Assembly (NCBI GenBank): GCA_029465975.1
Contig: CM055739.1
Coordinates: 5,375,128-5,439,127 of the forward strand
Length of the DNA: 64,000 nucleotides
Direction of reading: 5' to 3'
Source: Dallia pectoralis
Lineage: Eukaryota; Chordata; Actinopteri; Esociformes; Umbridae
The position numbers and the translations under genes were made by a program. The notes beneath the pieces are model-generated. The model ran no database searches and was not told the DNA's origin. It saw only the letters and a list, made by a program, of their open reading frames with translations. Shown here in pieces: positions 40,501 through 52,085 of this stretch (its first letter is position 1; each line of letters begins with the position of its first letter).

Positions 40501-41035
40501 AGTATGACATCTTGTTTTCCTGCACCGGTATCCTTTTTACAGATGCAATTTGACATATTTAAGGGCTTTGTGATCGATTGCTAATATACCACCGGCCTAA
40601 CGTCGAATCCAGACACTCTGAGATGGACTGAGTGCAGCTCTTAGCTGTGGTGTTTTGGCCAAATATCACACTCCCTCATGTCATATATCATATGAAATGC
40701 ATTCATATCGCCTGTTGGCACATTTCTACCTATTGGAATGAACCGCATCCGGCTCAAGGTGAATTTCTGGGGGGTGGGAGGGGGGTATGGGGTGGCAATG
40801 TGAGATCAAAGAAGGGGGCCCTGTATAATTACCTAACCAGCGGTTACCAGCCTACATTACATCTCCAAAGTGAACAATCTTCCTCGGTGCGAATGTAATG
40901 GGAGAGATAGACGAAGAGAGAGAGGCCTGGCTGGCTGGGTTAACAGATTAGCAGAGAGCTGGAGGGCTTGTGTTTATTATGTGGAGCAAAGCATAGTTCT
41001 AATGAGTGGAGAACCAAAGCGGACAGATGGAGGCC
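40501..41035. other. Unique non-coding DNA
   Basis: Nothing recognised; a G-rich stretch (GGGGGGTGGGAGGGGGGTATG) is at about 40768-40789. Confidence 0.35.
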
Positions 41036-41311
41036 GGGGTGTGTTGTGTGTGGTGTGTGTTGTGTGTTGTGTGTGGTGAGTGTTGTGTGGTGTGTGTTGT
41101 GTGCTGTGTGTGGTGTGTGGTGAGTGTTGTGTGGTGTGTGTGGTGTGTGTTGTGTGTGGTGAGTGTGGTGTGTGGTGAGTGTTGTGTGGTGTGTGGTGAG
41201 TGTTGTGTCTGGTGTGTGGTGAGTGTTGTGTGGTGTGTGTGGTGTGTGATGCGTGTTGTGTGGTGTGTGTTGTGTGGTGTGTGGTGTGTGGTGTGTGTGT
41301 GGTGTGTGTTA
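41036..41311. repeat. GTGT/GTGGT compound simple repeat
   Basis: About 275 bp made of GTGTGTTGTGTGGTGTGTGG-like units with GTGAGTGTTGTG interruptions. No fixed period over the whole tract. Cys/Val-rich or His/Thr-rich frames are artefacts. Confidence 0.9.
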
Positions 41312-41568
41312 AAAGGTTATGTCTACCTTTGATCAATCCATACAAGACTCCCAAACACTAAGTAACTTAGTAACTAGGATAGAACATAAGACAGTGGGAA
41401 CACAGCAGGCATGTTTTAATGGGTCATTGTTATGTTGTCAAATGCACAACTAATTATGGGGAATAAGAAACCAACTATATCTTCTAATGCTAATGGGCGA
41501 AGACAAACAGCATGTTACCAGTTGCAGGGTATCGTATCTGTGCTCCCTACAGCATCTGATGAAATGAA

Positions 41569-41826
41569 CTCACATCCAGTCAACACAATCACATCTAATA
41601 AAATGGACTCACATCCAGTCAACACAATCACATGTGATGAAATTGACTCACATCCAGTCAACACAATCACATGTGATGAAAAGGACTGACATCCAGTCAA
41701 CACAATCACATCCAATAAAATGGACTGACATCCAGTCAACACAATCACATCTAATAAAATGGACTCACATCCAGTCAACACTATCACATCTAATAAAATG
41801 GACTCACATCCAGTCAACACAACCAC
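41569..41826. repeat. 39-bp minisatellite, 6.6 copies
   Basis: The unit is 39 bp, containing CACATCCAGTCAACACAATC and then ACATCTAATAAAATGGACT. Variants ATGTGATGAAA replace ATCTAATAAAA in two adjacent copies, and CTCACATCC alternates with CTGACATCC. Confidence 0.95.
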
Positions 41827-41999
41827 GTAGGTGTGGCCATTAATAACAGGAGCGACTGTGTGTGGTGTATTCCTTTAATGTTTCCATGTGACCGCGTCTC
41901 TGAACAGCGTAGCTGAGAGCACTAGGTGAAAAGAGGGACGGGCGAGTCAATCATTTACAGTCGTGTGCTTTTGTGTTTTCCTGCCTGTGTGAGCATGTG

Positions 42000-42421
42000 T
42001 GTGTGCGTGCATGCGTGTGCGCGCGCGCGCGCGTGTGTGTGTGTGTACACGAGCAAGGGCTCAGGGGGAGAGATTACATAAAGCAGCGTGGGGTTTGCTG
42101 GTCCCTCTGCCCTGATTGACATGTTGCGTAATAAAAGGCTGACTGTAACCTTTGAACCCCTCCCAGTCCCCGCAGACAAAGGGCGACTGGAGAGGCAAGA
42201 CTAATAACAGGCATTTAACAGAAATCCGCGGCAGGAAGTGAGGCGCTGTGCTGGCGACTCATTAACCAGTGTACATTTGACGGCGACACAGAGACACTGG
42301 ATATACTTTACAGCTTCATGGGCAATTGTTATTCTGGAATAAACACTGATCCTCCCGGCCTTGTTAGGGAAGAAAATAAATAAATGCCTAACTGGGATTG
42401 TTGTTGGCTGGTGTGTGTGTT

Positions 42422-42458
<37 letters not shown>

Positions 42459-42460
42459 TG
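42000..42460. promoter_or_regulatory. Candidate conserved block between two GT microsatellites
   Basis: Short GC/GT runs at 42018-42047 and a (GT)n at 42409-42457 bracket unique sequence at 42060-42380. This sequence has TGATTGACATG, AGGAAGTG (ETS core) and two separate ATTAAC/TAATAACAG cores. The texture resembles a developmental enhancer. This is composition-based inference only. Confidence 0.2.
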
Positions 42461-42708
42461 AAATTAAGATCGGCAGAACTTTTGAGTGACCGGGTCCCAG
42501 TGCTGGGGTCAGTTCAAACAGAAGGCCATTGATTCAGGAAGTAAAACGTAAACAAAACGTGAAAAGCTTCAAATGTTCTTATCTTTTGAATTGTCTTACC
42601 GTAACCGTGTGCTGCTAGGAAGAATCGTTCGAGACACCCAAGTGTCAATTTTTTTTAAAGTCAATGAAAAGGACACTTGACAAGTGTGACATTTCTTGCG
42701 CAAGCAAA

Positions 42709-42757
42709 CTATTTTGATTTGAGGCAGCTTTTTTTAAACAGCTGCAAATCAAAATAG
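42709..42757. repeat. Imperfect inverted repeat (hairpin)
   Basis: The left arm CTATTTTGATTTG-AGG-CAGCT pairs with the right arm AGCTGCAAATCAAAATAG, giving an 18-bp stem with a 3-base bulge and a loop of about ten bases. A smaller palindrome, ACACTTGACAAGTGT, lies just upstream at 42673-42687. Nothing shows that it is transcribed. Confidence 0.7.
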
Positions 42758-44629
42758 TGGTAAACTTTATTGCTTTCTGCCTGTAAAGCTAGGCGCCAAC
42801 TGTGTCCTCAAAAGTGACCCAAACCACTTCATCTTGAGGGAGGGATATTGCATTGAACCCTGCTGGCACTTCCCTCCAAAACACATAAAAGCCCACTTTA
42901 ATTACAATGCGTAGATCTTAAAGATTGCCTCCAGTACTTGTGGTCACGAACATTGGTTAGACCAGAAAATGAATTCCTCGAAGTATATACGAGGCGGTTG
43001 CTAGTGGTCTTGACACCGCCAAATGTTTTTATTTGTGCGCTGTGACATTTGGATGAGGTAAAAAAATAAAAATGTATGGAGCTGAGACGTTACACAATCA
43101 GTTAACTAGCTCTTTTGGAGAACATTCTACCCATAGGTCATTGTGGTCTTGTTGAGCTAACTTTAACTAATGTGTCTTTGTTTAAAGAGGATAAAACAGC
43201 CAGGTACGACTGATTTAAATTGTGTTACCATTATGGAAAGAGATTTTGTTTTTTGACCGCACTAATGATTTGAGCTGGTGTTTCCTTGTTCAGAGACAAG
43301 GGGTTTATTTAGCTCTACAGTGTCATGAGCTTCACAGTTCAATGGATCCTTTCAGACTTGTGTTACATATTCAAAATCCATCAGCGAGATATGGCAGGAC
43401 ATTTGCAATCCAAACAAATGATTTTTTTGTACGTTGCCCACTGACGAAGGTAGGTTATTGGTAGGTTTATTTGAACAGCGAGTGACAGAATAACCACAGA
43501 AAATCCGGAGTAACGCATTTCAAATAAGCTATAAATTGATTTGCATTTCACATCGTACGTTTCGAAAAATGAAAAAGCGAACAGTCAAATATCAAGGATC
43601 AACATGCATATTTTACAGTGGTAAAGCATATCAAGTCTGAGTAACCAAAGGACGATGCTTTTATGTCAAGTGCCTAGGTTGTTTTACCAACACAAGTGCT
43701 CCCAGGTAATGTGGAAAATTACAGAGGTTTGAATTCCAGAGACATCCTATGGGAGACAGGCTCACCAGATGCAATAAATCTGAAAGATGTGGAGCAAATC
43801 AGATGTCAATTATTTTTAAGAAACTAATCAAAACCAAACACAGTGTCTGAGATAAAGTCCAGTGTTCATTTTCCAGCTAGGCCCATAAAGTACATATACA
43901 AAGTGCTCAGAGCACACCAAAAGACAGTGACATCTTGAGCGGTTTCCTGCCATGTTATTTTATCAAACCGGCAATTTCCGAAAGGATTTGGGACTGACTT
44001 TCATGATTTCCCCAGTCACCATGGAGGTCTGCCCTCAAGTTGGCCAGAATGGAGCGGAAACTCAAGCTGGTCCCAATATCTCTGAAGCGCAAGAAAACAT
44101 TCCTCTGTTGATTTATTTTTAGGAGCCTAATCGCCAACAGATTTCCGAGTGCTGCTGGTTAGCCCGGACACAAAAGAAGCACCGCTTGAATAGCTCCACT
44201 TGAATTCACGTTCGGGACTTTCTCACCCGGTATTGTAGAATATATGGGTGGCATATTCTGATGGGAGGCTTATTCTTTTTGCTTGACAAATTGGTCAAGG
44301 TGATGTTCATCGTTGTGGCCTACTTACGGGCAGGAAGTGTCAAATTACACTACGAGAACGCTATATTTACAAACCTTTTGCTCGGTAGTAGTCGTTGAAA
44401 TTGGAGTAATTGCTTATTGAAGTGAATTTATAAATTATCATTAATTATTTGACATTGTGACATTTTGTCCTAACAATTATATGACAAAACCACCAGTGAA
44501 AAATGTATTCAACAAAATGTAAAAGAATTGAAAGGGAAGTGAAAAGAACAATTCTTGGTTATAGCATTTTGGCAATTTACCCCAGTAACCAACACATACT
44601 GAGCAGTAAGATCTGATCTGGGGTCATAC

Positions 44630-44670
44630 CTGTTGTACCACGCCTATCAGCCAATCAGCATTCATCACGG
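44630..44670 (-). repeat. Dispersed-repeat fragment homologous to the 42-bp minisatellite
   Basis: Read on the minus strand, GAATGCTGATTGGCTGATAG followed by GCGTGGTAC matches the 40253-40500 unit at 27 of 29 bases. The phrase GATTGGCTGAnAGCCGTGGTA is, from memory, part of a common foldback-type repeat in salmonid-like fish. Confidence 0.6.
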
Positions 44671-45428
44671 TTTATAACTAATATCGGCAAAATAATCGGG
44701 CTTTGTGGCTTGGCGTGGTGGGTATTCTCCGAAGTTGCAAGGGATAATATGCTTGAATAAACAGTGTTTTTCCCCCTCGTCCCTTCTCAGGAATATATTT
44801 TTTTGGGGGAAGTGTGACATGCTTGGTGAAAGGCACAGGAAGACATTAAAGTTTAAACAGCTGTACAGCACATTCTCCTGAGATGGAGGCTTGGAGCTAA
44901 CCAAATGGAGAAACCTGATGTTTGTATAGATGGAAGAAAACCAAGTACACGTCAATCTCATTAGAAACACGCTATTGCTTTTTCATGACGTTTGTCTTAT
45001 TTGTCAGCAAAGACGCACTGACATCTTTCAGAAGAATAAAGAATTGTCTGACATTTCATATTTCCGGAAATCGGAAGTTGTCAGAACTAACATGAACTCA
45101 TTATTTCATAGTCAGAAAAAAACCCTAGTTAAACGACTCGGAATGTCATTGATAAATATGAAGTATAAAACAAAACATACGATATAATAAATCAATAATA
45201 GTCATTGATGAATTCCAAATAACGAGCCGTTAGCTGAGACAGACAGTGTATGAACTCCATATATGGTGGCAGTCGTCCTCAAAGTCCTGTCTCAGGGTTT
45301 GTCCTTCTGCCTCCAGGAGTCTGAAAGCGCCGTGAGCTTCAGTCATGTTAGAACAGACGCCAGGTCTATGAGTCTCACCTGACGGCAGGAAATTGATCTC
45401 TTGAGCCTGTCAGCCAACTATGAGGGGG

Positions 45429-45443
45429 GGACTAGGGGGCGGT
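45429..45443 (+). promoter_or_regulatory. CTCF-like partial motif
   Basis: The sequence GGACTAGGGGGCGGT matches the last ten positions of CCASYAGRKGGC but not the first two C's. It is weaker than the upstream motifs. Confidence 0.2.
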
Positions 45444-46973
45444 GTCTAGTTACCATGGGGCAGGTGCAACGTCTGACAAGCCGCTGACTGCAGCCAAGGT
45501 GAGGTCGGCTCACGCACACGGCCCCCGAAGAAAGAAATTTGTCAATGGCAAGGAGAGATTGTCGGCATGCCTGGAATTCCTCTGGACTCCCAAGTAAGCA
45601 GTGACAAGGGTGCCGAGAGAAACAAGCCTCTCTTTAAACCTCAAACCTCAGCTCATGCCAAAGGAAGAGACTGTGAAAGGAGCACAGGTGCAATATTTCA
45701 CGTTGAACAAAAGGGCCATTGTGAGAAATGGCTTGCAGAGTTTTTTTGTTTTTTTTTACTTTTGCCCCACATCCCCTTCCGTGTCGTTCGAAAAGATAGC
45801 AGCGTAGTGGAGCAGCCATTTTGAAACGAGACGTTATCAATTGGGCGTGCACTGTAGCGGTCTCTGTAGAAATAAGTCACACACTTAAAATGTCATTCCG
45901 ATGAGACGTCCCAGGAAAGCCGGCGTTGGAGTGGAGCCAAGCCAAACAGAATGCCTTCAGCTTGAGATTTCGTCTTGATTAATACAGAACACAGTGTTCA
46001 GTCCTCGGGTTTGTTGTGTCGTTCATATTTACAATGAAACTGAGATATAGTTCAGAAGGTGCAGGCCTTCCCAGTTGACCGGTTTGTAGGTAGGACGTGC
46101 ATCTGAAAACGTGCGCTGTACGCAATGTTTTGTATTTAAGTGATGCTGCATGGGTTTTTTCTGAAGCCAAAAAATTCTTGGAAATCTTCCGGCACCTGTT
46201 CTTACTGAGGCATAAAGTACAGAGTTGTGATTTAAGAGAGAGGTGAGCGAGGTGACAAAAGCGAGTTCACGAAGAATCACAGGCATACCAACCCATGACC
46301 GCAGATCTGATAGAACTACAAGTGTTTCAGGTGGTCTTCTGGTAGACACACTTTCATTTCCTTACATTCATCTACATTATCACACGAAAACACACACACA
46401 CACACTTATCTTATGTCTGTCCCCTCGATCAACCTGCCAATCCACGTTCCCCCTGGAGAACCAAGCTCATCTCGCACCACTCCAGTGTTCCACCTGGAAA
46501 CAGGGGCAGATTTCTTCAGGTGGTTCTGGGGGATAGGATATCTGTGTAGTGTCTTGTGATTGGAGATGAACTATTTGAGAGACAATCAACAGGTGTTGTT
46601 CTTCACATCCCAATGTCACAGACTAGTGAATCGGGAATTGGCTGAATAGAACTCCATGGAAAATCTTGTTTGTAATTGCGCTGTGTACTTTCCATCACTT
46701 CTTTAAATAGATGTGATTGACTGTATGTCACTGGCTGAAATGTAATCTGTCGTGTGCGTGCGTGATAAGGATGTGTTGCCGGTGGGGAGGTTGTATGAAA
46801 AATGTGTGAAGGATGTTGTTTAAATGAATAGTTATGCACTGCTGTTATTGTTGGTTTGAGTTAATTATGTGAAATGACTAAGTGAGTAATTGACAAGTGT
46901 GTTTGAATTATTGAGTTTTGAATTGAGTTGAAAAAGGGACCAGGTTGAATGATGCTGGCCTGGTTGTCATGAC

Positions 46974-47990
46974 CCCTGTATCTGCCTGATAGATGATAAA
47001 CCCTGTATCTGTCTGATAGATGATAAACCATGTATCTGTCTGATAGATGATAAACCCTGTATCTGCCTGATAGATGATAAACCCTGTATCTGTCTGATAG
47101 ATGATAAACCCTGTATCTGCCTGATAGATGATAAACCCTGTATCTGTCTGATAGATGATAAACCCTGTATCTGTCTGATAGATGATAAACCCTGTATCTG
47201 CCTGATAGATGATAAACCCTGTATCTGTCTGATAGATGATAAACCCTGTATCTGTCTGATAGATGATAAACCCTGTATCTGTCTGATAGATGATAAACCC
47301 TGTATCTGTCTGATAGATGATAAACCCTGTATCTGTCTGATAGATGATAAACCCTGTATCTGCCTGATAGATGATAAACCCTGTATCTGTCTGATAGATG
47401 ATAAACCCTGTATCTGCCTGATAGATGATAAACCCTGTATCTGCCTGATAGATGATAAACCCTGTATCTGTCTGATAGATGATAAACCATGTATCTGTCT
47501 GATAGATGATAAACCCTGTATCTGTCTGATAGATGATAAACCCTGTATCTGTCTGATAGATGATAAACCCTGTATCTGTCTGATAGATGATAAACCCTGT
47601 ATCTGCCTGATAGATGATAAACCCTGTATCTGTCTGATAGATGATAAACCATGTATCTGTCTGATAGATGATAAACCCTGTATCTGCCTGATAGATGATA
47701 AACCCTGTATCTGTCTGATAGATGATAAACCCTGTATCTGCCTGATAGATGATAAACCCTGTATCTGTCTGATAGATGATAAACCCTGTATCTGCCTGAT
47801 AGATGATAAACCCTGTATCTGTCTGATAGATGATAAACCCTGTATCTGTCTGATAGATGATAAACCCTGTATCTGTCTGATAGATGATAAACCCTGTATC
47901 TGTCTGATAGATGATAAACCCTGTATCTGTCTGATAGATGATAAACCCTGTATCTGTCTGATAGATGATAAACCCTGTATCTGTCTGATA
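46974..47990. repeat. 27-bp minisatellite, about 37.7 copies, GATA-rich
   Basis: The unit is 27 bp: GATAAACCCTGTATCTGTCT then GATAGAT. No length variants occur in 1,017 bp. Two binary variants, TGTCTG/TGCCTG and ACCCTG/ACCATG, mark individual copies. TGATAA and TGATAG, both fitting WGATAR, appear in each copy, giving roughly 75 GATA-type motifs in 1 kb. The period is divisible by three, so frames of 356-383 codons run through it on the minus strand; these are artefacts. Confidence 0.98.
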
Positions 47991-49435
47991 TAATTATTTG
48001 GACATAAAACATATTGATAAATCAGCACATACGACACGTAATGATTTTGAACTAAACTGAGGTTGAATCTAATTTTTCAGAACATACTGTACATCAAAAT
48101 CTCACACAGTTCATCCTAGCAGCAGATCTTCTCTTTACTTGATCAACGGTTCATGTCCATTTGCAGAATGTATTTCTCATCCACACTTTCAACCTCCGCC
48201 TAATACACACGAATTCGGCACAACACAAGAAGTTACACATAACATGCAGAGGCCTGGCGCTCCGGCTCCTGCCGTCGCCGTTAAAACAGTCCCGTAAGCC
48301 CGAGGAGGAAGTTCCTGTGGTGAGACTGCCCCGTTCGTCTAGGCTGGAAAACCTCTCAACAACTTCCTGTGGTCACCTAGTCTCCGTGACCCAGAAGAAA
48401 GGGTTTCATAGAAACCGCTCCCGCTGCCCCCAACCCAGAAGTCCAGAAGCTCTCCACCCTCTCTTCTGGGTCTACGTGGGATTCGACGGACGGGGAGAGG
48501 GAAAGGGAGGAACGTCTTCATGAATAACGTCTCCGGGCCCTCCCGAGCTGTGGCCCTGACGGGTTTTGGAGGGTGCCCTTGTCGGCCCGAGTGAATCAGC
48601 ACCACAGCCTTGGCCCTGACATCCAGGTACACCCACGATGAATAGGGGCTTAAGAGAAAAATTACAGAACCAAAAAGAGGGAGGAAAGAGAGGGAGGGGG
48701 AAAATGTCACAGGTACTCCTGTGCTTAATTACTTCTTATAGGATAAATATTTCTTCAGCGACTCGGGTGGAGGAACAAAGAATGAGAACCTGTTCTCGGA
48801 GAAGGTGATTATGCCATTTCAGGTGTGTTCTGGGGGCGTACTGGGTATTCTCGTGTTTCGGGGGGAAATAGTTTCCAGCCAGCACTTTGTGATTTCTCCA
48901 TCGTTACAAGACGCGGCACAAAACATGGCGTGGAAGAAGAAGACAACGTCTTACCTTAATGGGCATTCGTAACCCAATGCTTAAACAATTTACACATAAT
49001 CCAACTCAGCCAATCAACTAGTTGGCCTCTTCTTTCTCTATGGTTTGGGTTGATTCTTTAGTGTCTAGAAAATTAAAAAGGGAACCCCTTGTAGCCCATG
49101 TGAAAACCGAAACCAATTATCTACAGATGCTCTTCACAAACGTGTGGGAGCTCATACAGCGCGCTCCCTGTGGATTTAAAACTTCCTTTTCCTGTTCATG
49201 CTGGTGATGTGTTCACAGCAAGTCATTGTAGGTATCTGCTCTGGGAGACATTTCAGGTGAATGCCTTGTTGTAATTAAGATACGGGACCAGTGGTCGGTG
49301 CTCTCAGAAAGCCATGTTATATATATATTCCATCTCACACATCTGTGTACAGGTTGAGAGAGACAGGCTACTAGCTAGTAAACCGACTGTCTTTACCCCA
49401 ACACACCTGTCGGTGAAATTGCATCCCCCCCATGC
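47991..49435. other. Unique non-coding DNA
   Basis: 48260-48650 is GC-rich and carries overlapping opposite-strand frames of about 120 codons without family features. No gene recognised. Confidence 0.4.
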
Positions 49436-50125
49436 AAGAACCATCAGATGGTCTAATCTGAGACCAAGAACCAGCAGATGGTCTAATCTGAGACCAAGAA
49501 CCAGCAGATGGTCTAATCTGAGACCAAGAACCCGCAGATGGTCTAATCTGAGACCAAGAACCATCAGATGGTCTAATCTGAGACCAAGAACCAGCAGATG
49601 GTCTAATCTGAGACCAAGAACCAGCAGATGGTCTAATCTGAGACCAAGAACCAGCAGATGGTCTAATCTGAGACCAAGAACCAGCAGATGGTCTAATCTG
49701 AAACCAAGAACCAGCAGATGCTCTAATCTGAGACCAAGAACCAGCAGATGGTCTAATCTGAGACCAAGAACCAGCAGATGGTCTAATCTGATACCAAGAA
49801 CCAGCAGATGGTCTAATCTGAGACCAAGAACCAGCAGATGGTCTAATCTGAGACCAAGAACCAGCAGATGGTCTAATCTGAGACCAAGAACCAGCCGATG
49901 GTCTAATCTGAGACCAAGAACCAGCAGATGGTCTAATCTGAGACCAAGAACCAGCAGATGGTCTAATCTGAGACCAAGAACCAGAAGATGGTCTAATCTG
50001 ATACCAAGAACCAGCAGATGGTCTAATCTGATACCAAGAACCAGCAGATGGTCTAATCTGAGACCAAGAACCAGCAGATGGTCTAATCTGATACCAAGAA
50101 CCAGCAGATGGTCTAATCTGAGACT
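49436..50125. repeat. 30-bp minisatellite, 23 copies, with a hairpin in each unit
   Basis: The unit is AAGAACCAGCAGATGGTCTA followed by ATCTGAGACC, 30 bp, no length variation. Each copy contains GGTCT-AATCTG-AGACC, a 5-bp inverted repeat around a 6-base loop, plus an E-box (CAGATG) and a TAATCT (bicoid-type homeodomain core). The variant ATACC for AGACC clusters at the right end. Long frames of 295 and 422 codons are repeat artefacts. Confidence 0.98.
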
Positions 50126-51404
50126 AACACAACACAGAAAGCGTCGGCCAGCATTGGTCCCAAGCTGCCATAAAAATGAAGAACAAAAAAGACACGTCTG
50201 AAATGAAACCTTTGCTGTTCCATCCGTCCATTTAGAAATGGGGACACGCCACCCGTCTGGAAATGGGGACACGCCATATTCTCTAGAACAATCCGGACCG
50301 CGAGGCAATACGACAATGAATTGGTCTGTTGGAGTGCCGTTGAGTGAGAGAAAGAGAGAAAGCGAACGAACTGGGGGCGCTGCCAAGTCTGATGCCGGGC
50401 CAAATGTCGGTCTGTGTTCAGCGGCACCAGTCACGGTAGAGTTGACACCAGAGACCCGGGACCCGGGTACCGGCCCAGCCGGCAGCACTCTCGGTGCCGT
50501 TCCTGAGGTTGGCACATGTTTCCTGGCACCCCCGGCATCATTTGTCCTGTGACGAGAACGCCAACCTATCACAACGTCCGAGCCAAAATTGGAGAAAAAC
50601 TAAAGCTTTTGGAGGACCCTGTATGCGGTTCTTACGGTTGACTCGTATTTCATTACCTGCAATACCTTCACACAACCTCTGTAACCACTTATGCCCTATC
50701 AGAGATTATTTTTCACTTAATCAGATATTGTCACGCCGTAATACGCGGCACTATCAGATATTCCTTTGCTTTGGCAACCCCGAGTTGCTGCACTCAGAAC
50801 AGGAAGTTACTTATTAAGGATCGACTCCGCTTGTGCCAGGCTTTCTCTTCCCCCGACTCTCTCTCTCTCATTGATTCAAAGGGTCCAAGTTGAGTTTCTG
50901 AGAAGCGGCGCAAAGGAGGTGCCGCACGTACATGCCTGGAATATTAGTTGGCTGTCTATTCACCTAAGGGGTGGGCACAGGCAAAAGAAGAACGACAGAC
51001 GAATAGGCTCGTCGCTGATCACATTAATGCCCTGGAGTTTAGGGCGCGGAGGGGAGAATGATTGAAAGTGGTTCCAGAACGTTGGCCGTTGCTATCGACA
51101 AAGCCGCCTCTGTTCTTCCTTTACCGCCCCCAGAACCCCCAAGCCCTCCTCTCCCCCAACCATGACCCCTCCCCCATTTCATGCCCCCACCGTTTCCCTC
51201 TGCCTTTCTACTCTCCCACTTCCTCTGTCTGCTCCCTCTCTCTCTCTCTCTCTCTCTCTCTTTTTCTCTTGGACGCAGAGAGCAGTAATAGGGAACACAG
51301 CCAAGCTCTGTTCGAAAAGGGCAGAGGGGTTCCAAACTGGGGCTGAGGCCAGGGGGAGCGTTTGGGCTGTGGAGGGCTGGTGAAGTGAGGCACGGGTGAG
51401 TTGC
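50126..51404. other. Unique DNA with a short CT run
   Basis: 50220-50560 is GC-rich and unique, with a doubled GAAATGGGGACACGCCA (50235 and 50258). A (CT)n run lies at about 51236-51262. No gene recognised. Confidence 0.4.
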
Positions 51405-51713
51405 AGGAGACGCAGGGGAGGGAGGCCTGAGAAAAGGGGATAGAGGAGAGGGGGTAGAGGATAGAGGAGAGGGGAGAGAGGAGAGAGGAGAGAGGGGAGA
51501 GGGGAGAGGGGAGAGGGGAGAGGGGAGAGGGGATAGAGGAGAGAGGAGAGAGGAGAGAGGAGAGAGGTGAGGGGAGAGGGGAGAGGGGAGAGGGGATAGA
51601 GGAGAGAGGAGAGAGGGGAGAGGGGATAGAGGAGAGAGGGGATAGAGGAGAGAGGGGATAGAGGAGAGAGGAGAGAGGAGAGAGGAGAGAGGTGAGGGGA
51701 GAGGGGATAGAGG

Positions 51714-51745
<32 letters not shown>

Positions 51746-52085
51746 GAGAGAGGGGATAGAGGAGAGAGGGGATAGAGGAGAGAGGGGATAGAGGAGAGAG
51801 GAAAAGGGATAGAGGAGAGGGGAGAGAGGAGAGAGGAAAAGGGATAGAGGAGAGGGGAGAGAGGAGAGGGGAGAGAGGGGAGAGGGGAGAGAGGAGAGGG
51901 GAGAGAGGGGAGAGGGGATAGAGGAGAGAGGAAAAGGGATAGAGGAGAGGGGATAGAGGAGATAGGAGAGATGATAGAGGAGAGAGGATAGAGGGGAGGG
52001 GAGAGAGGATATAGGAGAGGATAGAGGAGAGAGGAGAGGAGAGGGGAGAGGCCCGAAAAAATGGGATAGAGGAGAGAGGGGTCAA
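51405..52085. repeat. Long purine-rich GAGAGG/GGATAGAGG tract
   Basis: About 660 bp almost wholly A and G on the plus strand, interrupted mainly by the T of GATAGAGG. Units of 9-18 bp (GAGAGGGGATAGAGGA) repeat irregularly. Long purine mirror-repeat DNA of this type can form H-DNA and stall replication. The Ser/Pro/Leu-rich minus frame of 348 codons is an artefact. Confidence 0.95.

Larger units (their letters stand above)
42461..46970. other. Unique non-coding DNA with a foldback and a dispersed-repeat fragment
   Basis: Contains the hairpin at 42709-42757, the dispersed-repeat fragment at 44630-44670 and a CTCF-like motif at 45429-45443 (all separate). A poly-T tract and (CA)n occur at about 45740 and 46388. 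No gene recognised. Confidence 0.4.

Noticed and set aside
46861..48037. Two overlapping minus-strand frames of 356-383 codons
   Set aside because: They read through a 27-bp tandem repeat whose period is a multiple of three; the 'protein' is a nine-residue repeat with no family features.
49436..50125. CRISPR-like array
   Set aside because: Repeats are contiguous with no unique spacers, and the DNA is vertebrate.
49304..50572. Frames of 422 (minus) and 295 (plus) codons
   Set aside because: Both cross a 30-bp repeat that stays open in several frames; translation is a ten-residue repeat.
51039..52085. 348-codon Ser/Leu/Pro-rich minus-strand frame
   Set aside because: It translates a purine-rich simple-sequence tract.
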